DNA of 13,394 bases, taken from assembly GCA_964644025.1 (NCBI GenBank), contig CAZXVW010000121.1:1-13394 (forward strand), given 5' to 3'. The notes under the pieces were generated by a model. It ran no database searches, had not been told where the DNA came from, and was given only the letters and a program-made list of their open reading frames with translations. How positions within the stretch are numbered: position 1 is the first letter of the stretch; every line of letters begins with the position of its first letter. The position numbers and the translations under genes were made by a program. The stretch is from CAZXVW01 sp964644025 (GTDB taxonomy: Bacteria > Acidobacteriota > Terriglobia > Bryobacterales > Bryobacteraceae). This document shows, one piece after another, positions 1-6,104 of this stretch.

Positions 1-463
1 AGACTCCGTATAGGTTCGGTGGCGCCAACGGATCGGTTTCCTTGATCGTCGGCCCCGGGTACAGGCTGCGCGGGCCGTAGACAGCGCCGGAACTGGCGAA
101 GACGAAGCGCTCGAGGCGCCCGGTGGCTTCGGCAGCCTCCAGCAGGTGCAGCGTGCCGCCGACGTTGATTTCCATGCCGCGCCGCGGATAGGCGTCGCAG
201 TCAGGGGTCTGGAAAGCCCCGAGGTGGATGATCTGGGTGGGCCGCCAGGCCGCGACCCACTCCCGAGCGGCTTCCGGGTTGGAGATGTCGCCCCGGATCA
301 TTTTGATCCGCGGGTCCAGCTTCTCGCCGAACCACAGCCGCAAAATCGTATCGGAGCCCGAGCGGGACGCGATCACAATCTGATCGACGCCCCGTTCGGC
401 CAGCGCGTAAGCCGTAGCGGCGCCGATGCAGCCCGTGCCGCCGGTCATCAGAACTCGTGTCAT
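1..463 (-). CDS. NAD(P)-dependent epimerase/dehydratase, extended SDR family (3' end cut by window edge)
   Basis: The 154 visible residues are the N-terminal Rossmann half of an extended short-chain dehydrogenase/reductase, the fold of nucleotide-sugar and sugar epimerases/dehydratases. The glycine motif TGGTGCIG lies at residues 7-14 (G8, G11, G14), the GDI acidic turn at 58-60, IIHLGA at 78-83, and the catalytic Ser region ASSGAVYG at 123-130. The last visible residues NLYGV (150-154) begin the catalytic YxxxK motif, with Tyr152 inside the window and the expected Lys two residues beyond it. The start codon overlaps the stop of the upstream dehydrogenase gene (ATGA) and has a strong ribosome binding site six bases before it, so the two are translationally coupled. 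The substrate is not identifiable from this half. The family is certain, and the exact activity unknown. Confidence 0.9.
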   Translation of the reverse strand, partial: MTRVLMTGGTGCIGAATAYALAERGVDQIVIASRSGSDTILRLWFGEKLDPRIKMIRGDISNPEAAREWVAAWRPTQIIHLGAFQTPDCDAYPRRGMEINVGGTLHLLEAAEATGRLERFVFASSGAVYGPRSLYPGPTIKETDPLAPPNLYGV

Positions 464-1590
464 GAGTTGACCTCCAAAATCGCTTTTGGAACGGTGGCCT
501 GGATCGAGTCGGCGATCGCGTCCAGCACCCGCTCGAACGGATAAAGGCGGATGTAGTGCTCTACTGGGAAGACGCCGTCGCGGAGCAGCCGCTGCGCCTT
601 TTCAAAGTCCTCGCGCCCAGAGCCCATCACGCCGGTCATGATGAGGCCGCCCCGAGTGAATGCTGTCGCAGGGAACGGGACCTCGGTGGCGTAGGTGGCG
701 ATGACGCAGATCGTTCCCTCGGTGCGTACGCAGCCGGGCGCGGCTGCCAGGGCCGCCGGCGCGCCGGAGCATTCGAGCAACACATCCACCGTTCCGTTAT
801 CGTAGGCGTCCCCGAAACGGTTGCCGGCCGCGTCGTAGATGCCCTCCCGCAACTGCCCGTCGAGGGGCCGCTCCGGGCCGACGACAACCGGGATCATGCC
901 CCGTTCCGCGGCTGCTTTCAGCCGTACCTCGCGGTCGCGCTCCAGCCCGGTGATGGCCACCCTGGCGCCGGCGGCCCGCGCCAGTTCGGCGGCCATCAGC
1001 CCGATGATGCCGCAGCCGGTGACCAGCACGTCCATTCCTGGCCGGATATTCGAGCGGCTGTAGATGGCCTGGGTGACTACGGACAGCGGTTCGTTAAGTG
1101 CGCCTTCGAGCGGTGTCACTCCCGGGCGCAGCGGAACCAGGCGGTCCACCTCGAGCACCACCCGGCGAGCCAGGGCGCCGTCGCGGTGAAACCCGAGAAT
1201 GCGCTTCCTCCGGCAGTAGTTCCACCGTCCCTGGCGGCAGGCGCGGCAGGCGAGGTCCCGGCAGCCGCGCTGGGGAATCGCCGTTACCAGGTCCCCGGTT
1301 TCGAACCCGCCCCAGCCTCTGGTGTTCGGCCCGAATGCCACGATGCGCCCGCAAAACTCGTGGCCGATCGTGCGGGGCCGCTCCACCCAGGAAAAGTTCG
1401 GCGCACCCAGGCTGGCGTGGACGTCCGAGCCGCAGATGCCGACGAAGAGCGGGTCGACAACCGCCTCGCCCTCGGCGGGCTCGGCCAGCGGCGCCTCTTC
1501 CACAGCCAGGTTGCGGGTCAGCAGGTCGCGCGGCTCGGCCGTCTCAATCCGCTGGGCTCCGTTGAGCCGGAGCGCTGTGGTAGTGGACAT
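460..1590 (-). CDS. Zinc-dependent medium-chain alcohol/polyol/sugar dehydrogenase
   Basis: This 376-residue protein is a full-length medium-chain dehydrogenase/reductase that should oxidise an alcohol or sugar hydroxyl with NAD(P)+ in the cytoplasm. The GroES-like half carries the catalytic zinc ligands: C53 in GICGSD, H77-E78 in GHE, and E167 in NEPLS. A structural-zinc lobe has four cysteines, C110, C115, C118 and C126. The first gap is four residues where two are usual. The Rossmann motif TGCGIIG is at 191-197. The lobe sequence (RGC..., then CRACRQGRWNYC) recalls the glucose 1-dehydrogenase/threonine dehydrogenase branch, but the substrate is not determined. The ATG at 1590 is preceded by AGGAG about 15 bases upstream, a rather long spacing. 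Its last codon overlaps the start of the downstream epimerase, which suggests two steps on one sugar or sugar derivative. Confidence 0.9.
   Translation of the reverse strand: MSTTTALRLNGAQRIETAEPRDLLTRNLAVEEAPLAEPAEGEAVVDPLFVGICGSDVHASLGAPNFSWVERPRTIGHEFCGRIVAFGPNTRGWGGFETGDLVTAIPQRGCRDLACRACRQGRWNYCRRKRILGFHRDGALARRVVLEVDRLVPLRPGVTPLEGALNEPLSVVTQAIYSRSNIRPGMDVLVTGCGIIGLMAAELARAAGARVAITGLERDREVRLKAAAERGMIPVVVGPERPLDGQLREGIYDAAGNRFGDAYDNGTVDVLLECSGAPAALAAAPGCVRTEGTICVIATYATEVPFPATAFTRGGLIMTGVMGSGREDFEKAQRLLRDGVFPVEHYIRLYPFERVLDAIADSIQATVPKAILEVNS
470..475 (-). promoter_or_regulatory. Ribosome binding site of the epimerase gene, inside the end of the dehydrogenase gene
   Basis: The minus strand reads GGAGGT followed by six bases and then ATG at 463. 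This near-perfect Shine-Dalgarno sequence lies within the last codons of the upstream gene and supports both the chosen start and coupled translation. Confidence 0.8.
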
Positions 1591-1616
1591 GGTCGTAGGC
1601 TTGTTCTCCTCTCTGC

Positions 1617-1622
1617 ATTCTA
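1617..1622 (-). promoter_or_regulatory. Possible -10 box for the dehydrogenase-epimerase operon
   Basis: The minus strand reads TAGAAT, a good sigma-70 -10 match, placing a start about 20 bases before the ATG at 1590. No convincing -35 box lies at the right distance, so an activator may be needed or the call may be wrong. Confidence 0.35.
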
Positions 1623-1711
1623 GTCAAATCACCGGTCCCGGCTTCACCAGCAGCCACTGCCGGAGATGGCCGCAAGCGCGCTTCTATGGTACAAACAAAT
1701 CCAGTGCGTGC

Positions 1712-1764
1712 TTCCCGCGGCGGTTCCGCCGGGGCAGGCTGCCCAGGCGGAACGGAGAAGGGAA
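1712..1764. repeat. Large near-perfect palindrome in the divergent intergenic region
   Basis: The inverted repeat is centred on base 1738. The inner arms GGGCAG (1732-1737) and CTGCCC (1739-1744) flank a single base. After one mismatched pair (1731/1745), the arms GTTCCGCC (1723-1730) and GGCGGAAC (1746-1753) match perfectly. After six bases per side that are mostly unpaired, TTCCC (1712-1716) and GGGAA (1760-1764) again match symmetrically. It ends 16 bases before the ribosome binding site of the sugar-isomerase gene. It could be a regulator-binding operator, a hairpin in the 5' leader, or a dispersed REP-like palindrome. No second copy was noticed in this window. Confidence 0.7.
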
Positions 1765-1780
1765 CCCGGATAGCCTGGAG

Positions 1781-1785
1781 AGGAG
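1781..1785 (+). promoter_or_regulatory. Ribosome binding site deciding the sugar-isomerase start
   Basis: AGGAG precedes two adjacent in-frame ATG codons, with four bases to the first (1790) and seven to the second (1793). The second has the better spacing. This rules out the longer open frame reaching back into the divergent dehydrogenase gene. Confidence 0.7.
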
Positions 1786-1789
1786 ACAG

Positions 1790-2782
1790 ATGATGAGCCC
1801 TGAGCGAAACAGCAAGAACTTCGGTTCGCCCGCTCTGACCCGGCGGGGCGTGATGCGGAGCACCGCCCGGCTGGCCGCGCTGGGCGCCGCGGCGATGGCT
1901 GCCGGCTGCGGTGCGGACCGGAGTGACGCGGGCTCCGCCGAACCTGGGCGAGTGGTCAAGAATGGGCGGATTCGTCAATCGGTCGCCTTGTGGTGCTACA
2001 CCACCGCGCCGTGGAACTGGGACCTGGAGAAGACCTGCCGCGTCGCCCGAAAGCTCGGCTGCGAAAGCGTCGAGCTGGCCGAGCCGGACCAGTGGCCGGT
2101 AATTCGCAAGCACGGGCTGAGCTGCGCGCTCTCGCCCTGCGGTATGCCGGACCCGCCGTTTGTGAAAGGCCTCAATAACCCGCGCTACCAGGAGGAGGTG
2201 ATTGCCCGCACCCGCCGCGCGATCGAGCAGTGCGCCGGGTTCGGTGTTCCCAACGTCATTGCCTTCACCGGTTTCAAATGGCGCGACGCCGAGGATCCGG
2301 CCAGCGGGGAAATCCCGCTCGCCGAGGGCGCCGGCCATACGGTGAAAGCGCTCAAGGAGCTGGCCCGGCACGCCGAACAGCACAACGTCACTATTTGCCT
2401 GGAGATGCTAAACACCCGGGACGACTCCGACCCGATGAAAGGCCATCCCGGCTACCAGGGCGACGACCTGGACTACTGCGCCGAAATTGTCCGGCGGGTG
2501 GGTTCGCCGAACGTGAAGCTGCTGTTTGACGTCTACCACGTCCAAGTGATGAACGGCGACCTGATCCGCCGCATTCGCCAGTACGCCGGCCTGATCGGCC
2601 ACGTCCACGCCGCCGGGAACCCGGGCCGGGGCGAGCTGGATGAGAACCAGGAGATCAACTACCGGGGCGTGATGCAAGCGCTGCTTGCGGTTGGTTATAC
2701 GGGCTACGTGGGCCAGGAGTTTATTCCGACGCGCGACCCGGAACAAAGTCTGGCGGAGGCGGTGGCCGTCTGCGATGTTTGA
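1790..2782 (+). CDS. Tat-exported lipoprotein of the hydroxypyruvate isomerase / sugar isomerase-epimerase TIM-barrel family
   Basis: The protein has 330 residues. Its N-terminus carries a twin-arginine signal (TRRGVMRS, R18-R19), a hydrophobic stretch and a lipobox-like AAGC with Cys40, so it is probably a Tat-exported lipoprotein. The rest is an AP-endonuclease-2-like TIM barrel of the hydroxypyruvate isomerase type. Likely metal and catalytic residues are E205 in CLEMLN, D247 and H250 in DVYHVQ, H273 in GHVHAAGNPGR, and E310 in GQEF. The family signature GNPGRGELDENQEINY lies at 276-291. E. coli Hyi has a Gln where this protein has His273. Members isomerise or epimerise small sugars or keto-acids in the cytoplasm, so export suggests a different extracytoplasmic sugar substrate. 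It is divergent from the dehydrogenase gene and convergent with the cytochrome gene. The family is clear, and the reaction inferred only. Confidence 0.88.
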   Translation: MMSPERNSKNFGSPALTRRGVMRSTARLAALGAAAMAAGCGADRSDAGSAEPGRVVKNGRIRQSVALWCYTTAPWNWDLEKTCRVARKLGCESVELAEPDQWPVIRKHGLSCALSPCGMPDPPFVKGLNNPRYQEEVIARTRRAIEQCAGFGVPNVIAFTGFKWRDAEDPASGEIPLAEGAGHTVKALKELARHAEQHNVTICLEMLNTRDDSDPMKGHPGYQGDDLDYCAEIVRRVGSPNVKLLFDVYHVQVMNGDLIRRIRQYAGLIGHVHAAGNPGRGELDENQEINYRGVMQALLAVGYTGYVGQEFIPTRDPEQSLAEAVAVCDV

Positions 2783-2809
2783 CGGCCGGCGGCAAGGACC
2801 AGGACGCTC

Positions 2810-2840
2810 CGCGCATCGCCGGCGCCGGCGGGTGTGCGCG
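2810..2840. terminator. GC-rich hairpin between convergent genes
   Basis: CGCGCA (2810-2815) and TGCGCG (2835-2840) can pair around the self-complementary CGCCGGC/GCCGGCG at 2817-2830, in the 60-base gap between two convergent stop codons. There is no U-tract on either strand, so a bidirectional terminator role is plausible but weakly supported. Confidence 0.35.
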
Positions 2841-2842
2841 CC

Positions 2843-3286
2843 CTACTTGCCGCTCTCACCGGCAAGCAGCTCGCCAGTCCGCTTGTTCCATTGAACCGTC
2901 CGCACCGGCAGGCGGTGCTTGCCGTGACAATCCGTGCAGTACTTGTTCTTCGCGGCCGTGCCGGCCAGGACGGTTTTGTGGGTCTCGTCGGATTTCTCCT
3001 TGGCGTGGCATTCCTGACAGGAGGAATTCACCTTCTGTTTCGGCCACATGATGTCGGGGGGCGTCGTATTTTCCTCGTCGTCGGCATGGGCGGTAGAAGG
3101 ACCATGGCAGGTAATGCAACCGATGCCGCGAAGCTGGTGGCGCCGGGCCAGTTCCTCTTTCTTGAAATTCATGTGGCAGACCAGGCAGTCGCTGTTGTCG
3201 ACCGCCACGTCCTGGGAATAAGCCGGCCCGGATTGCACTCCGGTGATAAGGCCCGCCATGAGAGGCAGCCAGATCTTGAATTTCAC
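2843..3286 (-). CDS. Small periplasmic tetraheme cytochrome c
   Basis: The 147-residue protein starts with GTG, seven bases after an AAGGGG ribosome binding site. A Sec signal peptide covers roughly residues 1-25 (cleavage likely near AYSQ). Four CxxCH heme-attachment motifs follow: C34-H38, C57-H61, C90-H94 and C117-H121. Outside these motifs the mature part has exactly four more histidines, H50, H67, H103 and H124, which fits bis-histidine ligation of all four hemes and hence an electron carrier rather than an oxygen-binding or catalytic heme protein. It resembles short c3/c7- or NapC/NrfH-type cytochromes but has no membrane anchor beyond the signal peptide. It is downstream of the aldo/keto reductase gene and separated from it by a terminator-like hairpin. 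Its partner is unknown; accepting electrons from a periplasmic sugar oxidation is a guess from context. Confidence 0.9.
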   Translation of the reverse strand: MKFKIWLPLMAGLITGVQSGPAYSQDVAVDNSDCLVCHMNFKKEELARRHQLRGIGCITCHGPSTAHADDEENTTPPDIMWPKQKVNSSCQECHAKEKSDETHKTVLAGTAAKNKYCTDCHGKHRLPVRTVQWNKRTGELLAGESGK

Positions 3287-3328
3287 GCTACTACCCCTTC
3301 TGGTTGTCTGTTCTACGCTGTTGTCGTC

Positions 3329-3363
3329 AAAACCGGCGCCGCCGGTTCGGCCGGCGGCGGCGC
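3329..3363 (-). terminator. Terminator-like hairpin after the aldo/keto reductase gene
   Basis: On the minus strand the nine-base stem GCGCCGCCG pairs with CGGCGGCGC around a ten-base loop, and is followed by CGG and then TTTT. An alternative register pairs GCCGCCGG with CCGGCGGC. The U-tract is only four bases, so it may be a partial terminator or attenuator that lowers cytochrome expression relative to the upstream gene. Confidence 0.5.
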
Positions 3364-3383
3364 TTCACCGGCCGGTTAGCCGC

Positions 3384-4478
3384 CTATACGTACTCCCAGT
3401 CTTTCAGCCACTGGTAACTGCTGGGAAGCCGGGCCCACATCCGGTCGGTCGCCATTGCCAGCTCAGCGCGTTCCCGCAGACTCAGTTGAGCGGCCTGGCG
3501 GTATTCCTGGATCGCGCTGGCTACGTTGTCTACCTGCTGGGTACTGATCATCCCGGGAATTGGCGCCGTGATGGCCGGATTTTCGAGGATGTAGCGAACC
3601 GCGAGACGAGCGCGGCGGTTATCCTCCTCGGCCTGCGGGTTATCCGGTGTCCCGGTTCCCTCAAACAGCGAGTTGCTGGAGAACGGCTTGATGCCGAACA
3701 CGCCGACGTCGCACTTCTTGACGGCGTCGAACAGGCTGTCCTTGGGCACCACCTTGCTGGCCGCTGTGTAAGGCGTGCAAATCGCGTCGATCTGTTCCGG
3801 GTACTCCTGGACCAGCATGGTCAGCCAGGGGCGGTTATGAGAAGAGACGCCGGTGAACCGGGCCTTGCCCTGCTGCTTGGCCTTGTCCAGGGCGGCGATG
3901 ATCCACTCGGTCTCGCGCGGCGTGTGGACCTTGTTGGAAAAGCACGTGATCCGCCACAGGTCCACGTACTCCTGCTTGGCCTCCTTCAGCCCTTCGTCCA
4001 GGCTCTGGAGGAGTTTCTCGGTGGTGCGCCACTCGGCAAACCGGGCTTCTTTCTCATACCAGGACCAGCCGAGGTACATCTTGTCGCGGCGTCCCCGCAG
4101 CGCCCGGCTGTAAGCGAGGCACTCTGGGCCGGTGCAGGCGTCGACATAGTTGATGCCAAGCTCAATGCAGCGGCTGATGACATCGTGACGGTTCTTGATG
4201 AAATCCGGGTTGTCCAGGTCCGCTTTCAGCCAGCGCTTCTCATAGAGGCCCGGGATAAGAAGGTTAATGCGCTTCCAGTGCCCGCCCAGGCAAACGGCTG
4301 AAACCATCAGATTTGTCTTGCCCAGGCGCCGGTATTCCATGTTGGGATTGTAGCTGCGCGTTTTGCTGGCGTCCAGACCGCCAGTGGCGGCCGAGGCTGG
4401 CCCGAGGCTCGTGACAGCGCCTGTGGCCACCCCGCTGGTGGCAATAAAGTGACGTCGGCTAATGGGATCGGTTTTCAT
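3384..4478 (-). CDS. Tat-exported aldo/keto reductase-like protein with a degenerate active site
   Basis: This 364-residue protein begins with a twin-arginine signal (SRRHFIA, R8-R9) and an Ala/Gly/Ser-rich stretch to about residue 31, so it should be exported folded. From residue 47 it follows the aldo/keto reductase barrel: MEYRRLGKTNLMVSAVCLGG (47-66), GINYVDAC (108-115), EYVDLWRIT (170-178), FTGVSSHNR (208-216), and GMISTQQVDNV (309-319) in the usual cofactor region. The catalytic Asp is present as D113. The Tyr expected five residues later is Pro118, the Lys expected around 137-139 is GWS, and the His expected at the end of the DL..I strand is Thr178. A classical NAD(P)H reductase mechanism is therefore doubtful. 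The start has a strong GGAGGTG ribosome binding site and a near-consensus promoter. Fold certain, function open. Confidence 0.88.
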   Translation of the reverse strand: MKTDPISRRHFIATSGVATGAVTSLGPASAATGGLDASKTRSYNPNMEYRRLGKTNLMVSAVCLGGHWKRINLLIPGLYEKRWLKADLDNPDFIKNRHDVISRCIELGINYVDACTGPECLAYSRALRGRRDKMYLGWSWYEKEARFAEWRTTEKLLQSLDEGLKEAKQEYVDLWRITCFSNKVHTPRETEWIIAALDKAKQQGKARFTGVSSHNRPWLTMLVQEYPEQIDAICTPYTAASKVVPKDSLFDAVKKCDVGVFGIKPFSSNSLFEGTGTPDNPQAEEDNRRARLAVRYILENPAITAPIPGMISTQQVDNVASAIQEYRQAAQLSLRERAELAMATDRMWARLPSSYQWLKDWEYV

Positions 4479-4484
4479 AGTTTC

Positions 4485-4490
4485 ACCTCC
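4485..4490 (-). promoter_or_regulatory. Ribosome binding site of the aldo/keto reductase-like gene
   Basis: The minus strand reads GGAGGT, six bases before the end of the leader and the ATG at 4478. It confirms the start that keeps the complete Tat signal. Confidence 0.75.
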
Positions 4491-4519
4491 CGTTCTCCAG
4501 ATACAACTACTCGTCTCGG

Positions 4520-4548
4520 AGTGTACGCGAAACGCAGTGGGCTGTCAA
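4520..4548 (-). promoter_or_regulatory. Sigma-70 promoter of the aldo/keto reductase-cytochrome unit
   Basis: The minus strand has a perfect -35 box TTGACA (4548-4543), a 17-base spacer and a -10 box TACACT (4525-4520). Transcription should start near 4513, giving a leader of about 35 bases that includes the ribosome binding site. Confidence 0.75.
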
Positions 4549-4598
4549 CCTCGGGTCGCTCAAAGAAACGGGCAATAGGGCCGGCGCAAGAGCTGGCC

Positions 4599-5654
4599 TC
4601 ACATGGCGTAATCGGAAGGCTTCAGGCCGCGCTTATGCTTGCCGACGCCAAAGTAGCTCGGCTCATATTCACCAACCAGCCTCACGTCAGCCCGGGGCGG
4701 AATCTTGTCTTCCATACCGACACACCAGTAAGCCGCATTGACCAGCAAGCGGCGGAGTCCTTCGCTTTTCAGGTCCACGGCCGCTCCCATCGTGGTCGCA
4801 AACACCCGGGCCGGCTTGCCGGCCTTGCCGGTGAAGGTCTTGATCCAGGCGACCGGCATCATCGGATCATTCGGCGTCTTGCGAAGCTCCTTCCCTCTGA
4901 CCTTGCGGACGTAGGCGCCGACCACCGGTTTGTCAGTGGGCTTCATGCCCTCGAGCACCTGGCCAAGGACCAGCGGCTGGGCGTCGCCCGGCAGCGGCAG
5001 CCGGACCGTGTAGACGTCGGTCGGCGTCCAGATATCCTCGCACCCGCGGACGATGGGGTGGTTCTTCATTTCCGGAACGATCACGCCGCGGGTGCTCTGC
5101 ACGCCGTGGTGGCCGTGGTGGCCGACCCAGGTCTCGCCCAGCACCTGCCGGCCGAAACCGCCGTCCCACGTCTTGTCGCGGTAATCATAATGCCGGTAGC
5201 GGCTGGTCGAGTCCTGGCTATAGCGGAAGGCGTGCGTGGCCGTGCGCAGACCGATGATCGGACGGCCGGACTGCACGTAGTCGTCGATATATTTCATCTG
5301 CTCGTCCGGCAGTTGGCGGAAGCGCGTGAAGATGATCATCAGGTCGGCCGTTTCCAGTGCCTCGAGGCCGGGGATGTTGTCGAGCTGTTGCGGATTGATC
5401 GTGCCGTCTTTCCGGTCGATGGCAAACAGCACGGTGCACTTGAAGCCATGGCGGCGGGCGAGGATCTTGCCGAGCTGAGGCAGCGCCTCTTCGGAGCGGT
5501 ACTCTTCGTCGCCGGAGATCAGAACAATGTGCTTGCCATTTCCCGGCCCGGGGAAGCCATCATAAACCACCCAGGGGTTGGAGGCGCCAGAAAGGCGGAG
5601 GGTCGCTGCGATAAAGAACACCAGGACCGGCACGGAAAACGAGATTCGAGACAT
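4599..5654 (-). CDS. Secreted ThuA-like domain protein
   Basis: From the chosen start the protein has 351 residues. An N-terminal hydrophobic signal (SVPVLVFFIAATL, about 7-19) precedes a ThuA-like, class I glutamine-amidotransferase-like fold. Family features are HIVLISGDEEYRSEEALPQL (42-61), DLMIIFTRFRQLPDEQ (104-119), PIIGLRTATHAF (132-143), GETWVGHHGHHG (173-184), PVAWIKTF (267-274) and RVFATTMG (283-290). ThuA proteins take part in trehalose/disaccharide use through 3-keto sugars in rhizobia; related exported proteins are common in soil bacteria with unclear reactions. The ATG at 5654 is preferred over one 22 codons upstream: it has AGGAAG ten bases before it and places the signal peptide at the very N-terminus, while the longer form would add a charged leader and reach back over the promoter. 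It lies 120 bases upstream of the aldo/keto reductase-like gene on the same strand. Confidence 0.88.
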   Translation of the reverse strand: MSRISFSVPVLVFFIAATLRLSGASNPWVVYDGFPGPGNGKHIVLISGDEEYRSEEALPQLGKILARRHGFKCTVLFAIDRKDGTINPQQLDNIPGLEALETADLMIIFTRFRQLPDEQMKYIDDYVQSGRPIIGLRTATHAFRYSQDSTSRYRHYDYRDKTWDGGFGRQVLGETWVGHHGHHGVQSTRGVIVPEMKNHPIVRGCEDIWTPTDVYTVRLPLPGDAQPLVLGQVLEGMKPTDKPVVGAYVRKVRGKELRKTPNDPMMPVAWIKTFTGKAGKPARVFATTMGAAVDLKSEGLRRLLVNAAYWCVGMEDKIPPRADVRLVGEYEPSYFGVGKHKRGLKPSDYAM

Positions 5655-5686
5655 CACTATTGCACTTCCTTTCCTCGTGTCGAGCG

Positions 5687-5705
5687 CGCCGCCGGCGGGG
5701 CGGCG
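5687..5705. repeat. GC hairpin in the ThuA leader
   Basis: CGCCGCC (5687-5693) and GGCGGCG (5699-5705) form a perfect seven-base stem with a five-base loop. It would lie in the 5' leader of the ThuA transcript, between its promoter and ribosome binding site. There is no following U-tract, so it may affect RNA stability or be chance in GC-rich DNA. Confidence 0.4.
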
Positions 5706-5718
5706 TTCTGTCAGGAAC

Positions 5719-5748
5719 ATTCTCAGTGAACCGGACGGCCGCCGTCAA
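5719..5748 (-). promoter_or_regulatory. Probable sigma-70 promoter of the ThuA-like gene
   Basis: The minus strand has TTGACG (5748-5743), an 18-base spacer and GAGAAT (5724-5719), five and four matches to consensus. The predicted start near 5711 gives a leader of about 57 bases before the ATG at 5654 and would exclude the longer open frame. Confidence 0.5.
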
Positions 5749-6089
5749 CCAGTTTCTGACCGGGATCTTCCAGATCAGGCACACGGTGACCCACCCCGCT
5801 TCCGGCTATTGAGTCCCAATGCCTGGGGGGAGCTTCAGCGAGAGACCCGGCCTGCGGTGCGGGCGGCGTTTCCGCGATGCTTACCCATTCTGAGACTGCT
5901 TGATCGGCAGGGATGTGGGAATCGAGACGGTTCCCGGGCCGGGGGCGGGCATCTTCGGGGAATCCAACGCCGGGGTCCTCCCCGAGCGGCTGAGCGGCCG
6001 TCCGGCCAGGGCGCGCTGCTCGGGTGAAAAGTCACGGCGAAGGTGAACGGGGATGAGAAATCTAGACGCCTCCAAGGAACGGGATTCGT
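5749..6089. other. Intergenic stretch without a recognisable gene
   Basis: These 341 bases separate the divergent ThuA-like and MoxR genes. Open frames across it give Arg/Pro/Gly-rich translations without family features or a ribosome binding site. Several short GC-rich inverted repeats occur, for example CGGGG/CCCCG around 5970, none long enough to call an RNA gene or terminator. Confidence 0.5.
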
Positions 6090-6095
6090 TATGAT
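6090..6095 (+). promoter_or_regulatory. Possible -10 box placing MoxR translation on a leaderless mRNA
   Basis: TATGAT lies nine bases before the ATG at 6105, so transcription would begin within a few bases of the start codon. No Shine-Dalgarno sequence is visible before that ATG, which fits leaderless initiation. No clear -35 box is seen, so confidence is low. Confidence 0.35.
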
Positions 6096-6104
6096 GACAA
6101 TTGG

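Noticed and set aside
556..1623. Long open frame opposite the zinc dehydrogenase
   Set aside because: It mirrors a gene with complete family motifs, has no recognisable domain itself, and is a common artefact of GC-rich codon usage.
1322..1789. A longer sugar-isomerase protein reaching back to 1322
   Set aside because: The frame runs through the divergent dehydrogenase gene on the other strand, and the ribosome binding site, Tat signal and lipobox all point to 1790/1793.
5655..5720. A longer ThuA-like protein starting at 5720
   Set aside because: The extra 22 residues place charged sequence before the signal peptide, have no ribosome binding site and overlap the likely promoter and start region. 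The ATG at 5654 has AGGAAG upstream.
4449..5729. Long plus-strand open frame opposite the ThuA-like gene
   Set aside because: The opposite strand holds a clear ThuA-like gene with promoter and ribosome binding site. The mirrored translation has no signal, domain or ribosome binding site.
5578..6027. A possible plus-strand gene in the intergenic region before moxR
   Set aside because: It begins inside the ThuA-like gene on the other strand, has no ribosome binding site and no recognisable motif.
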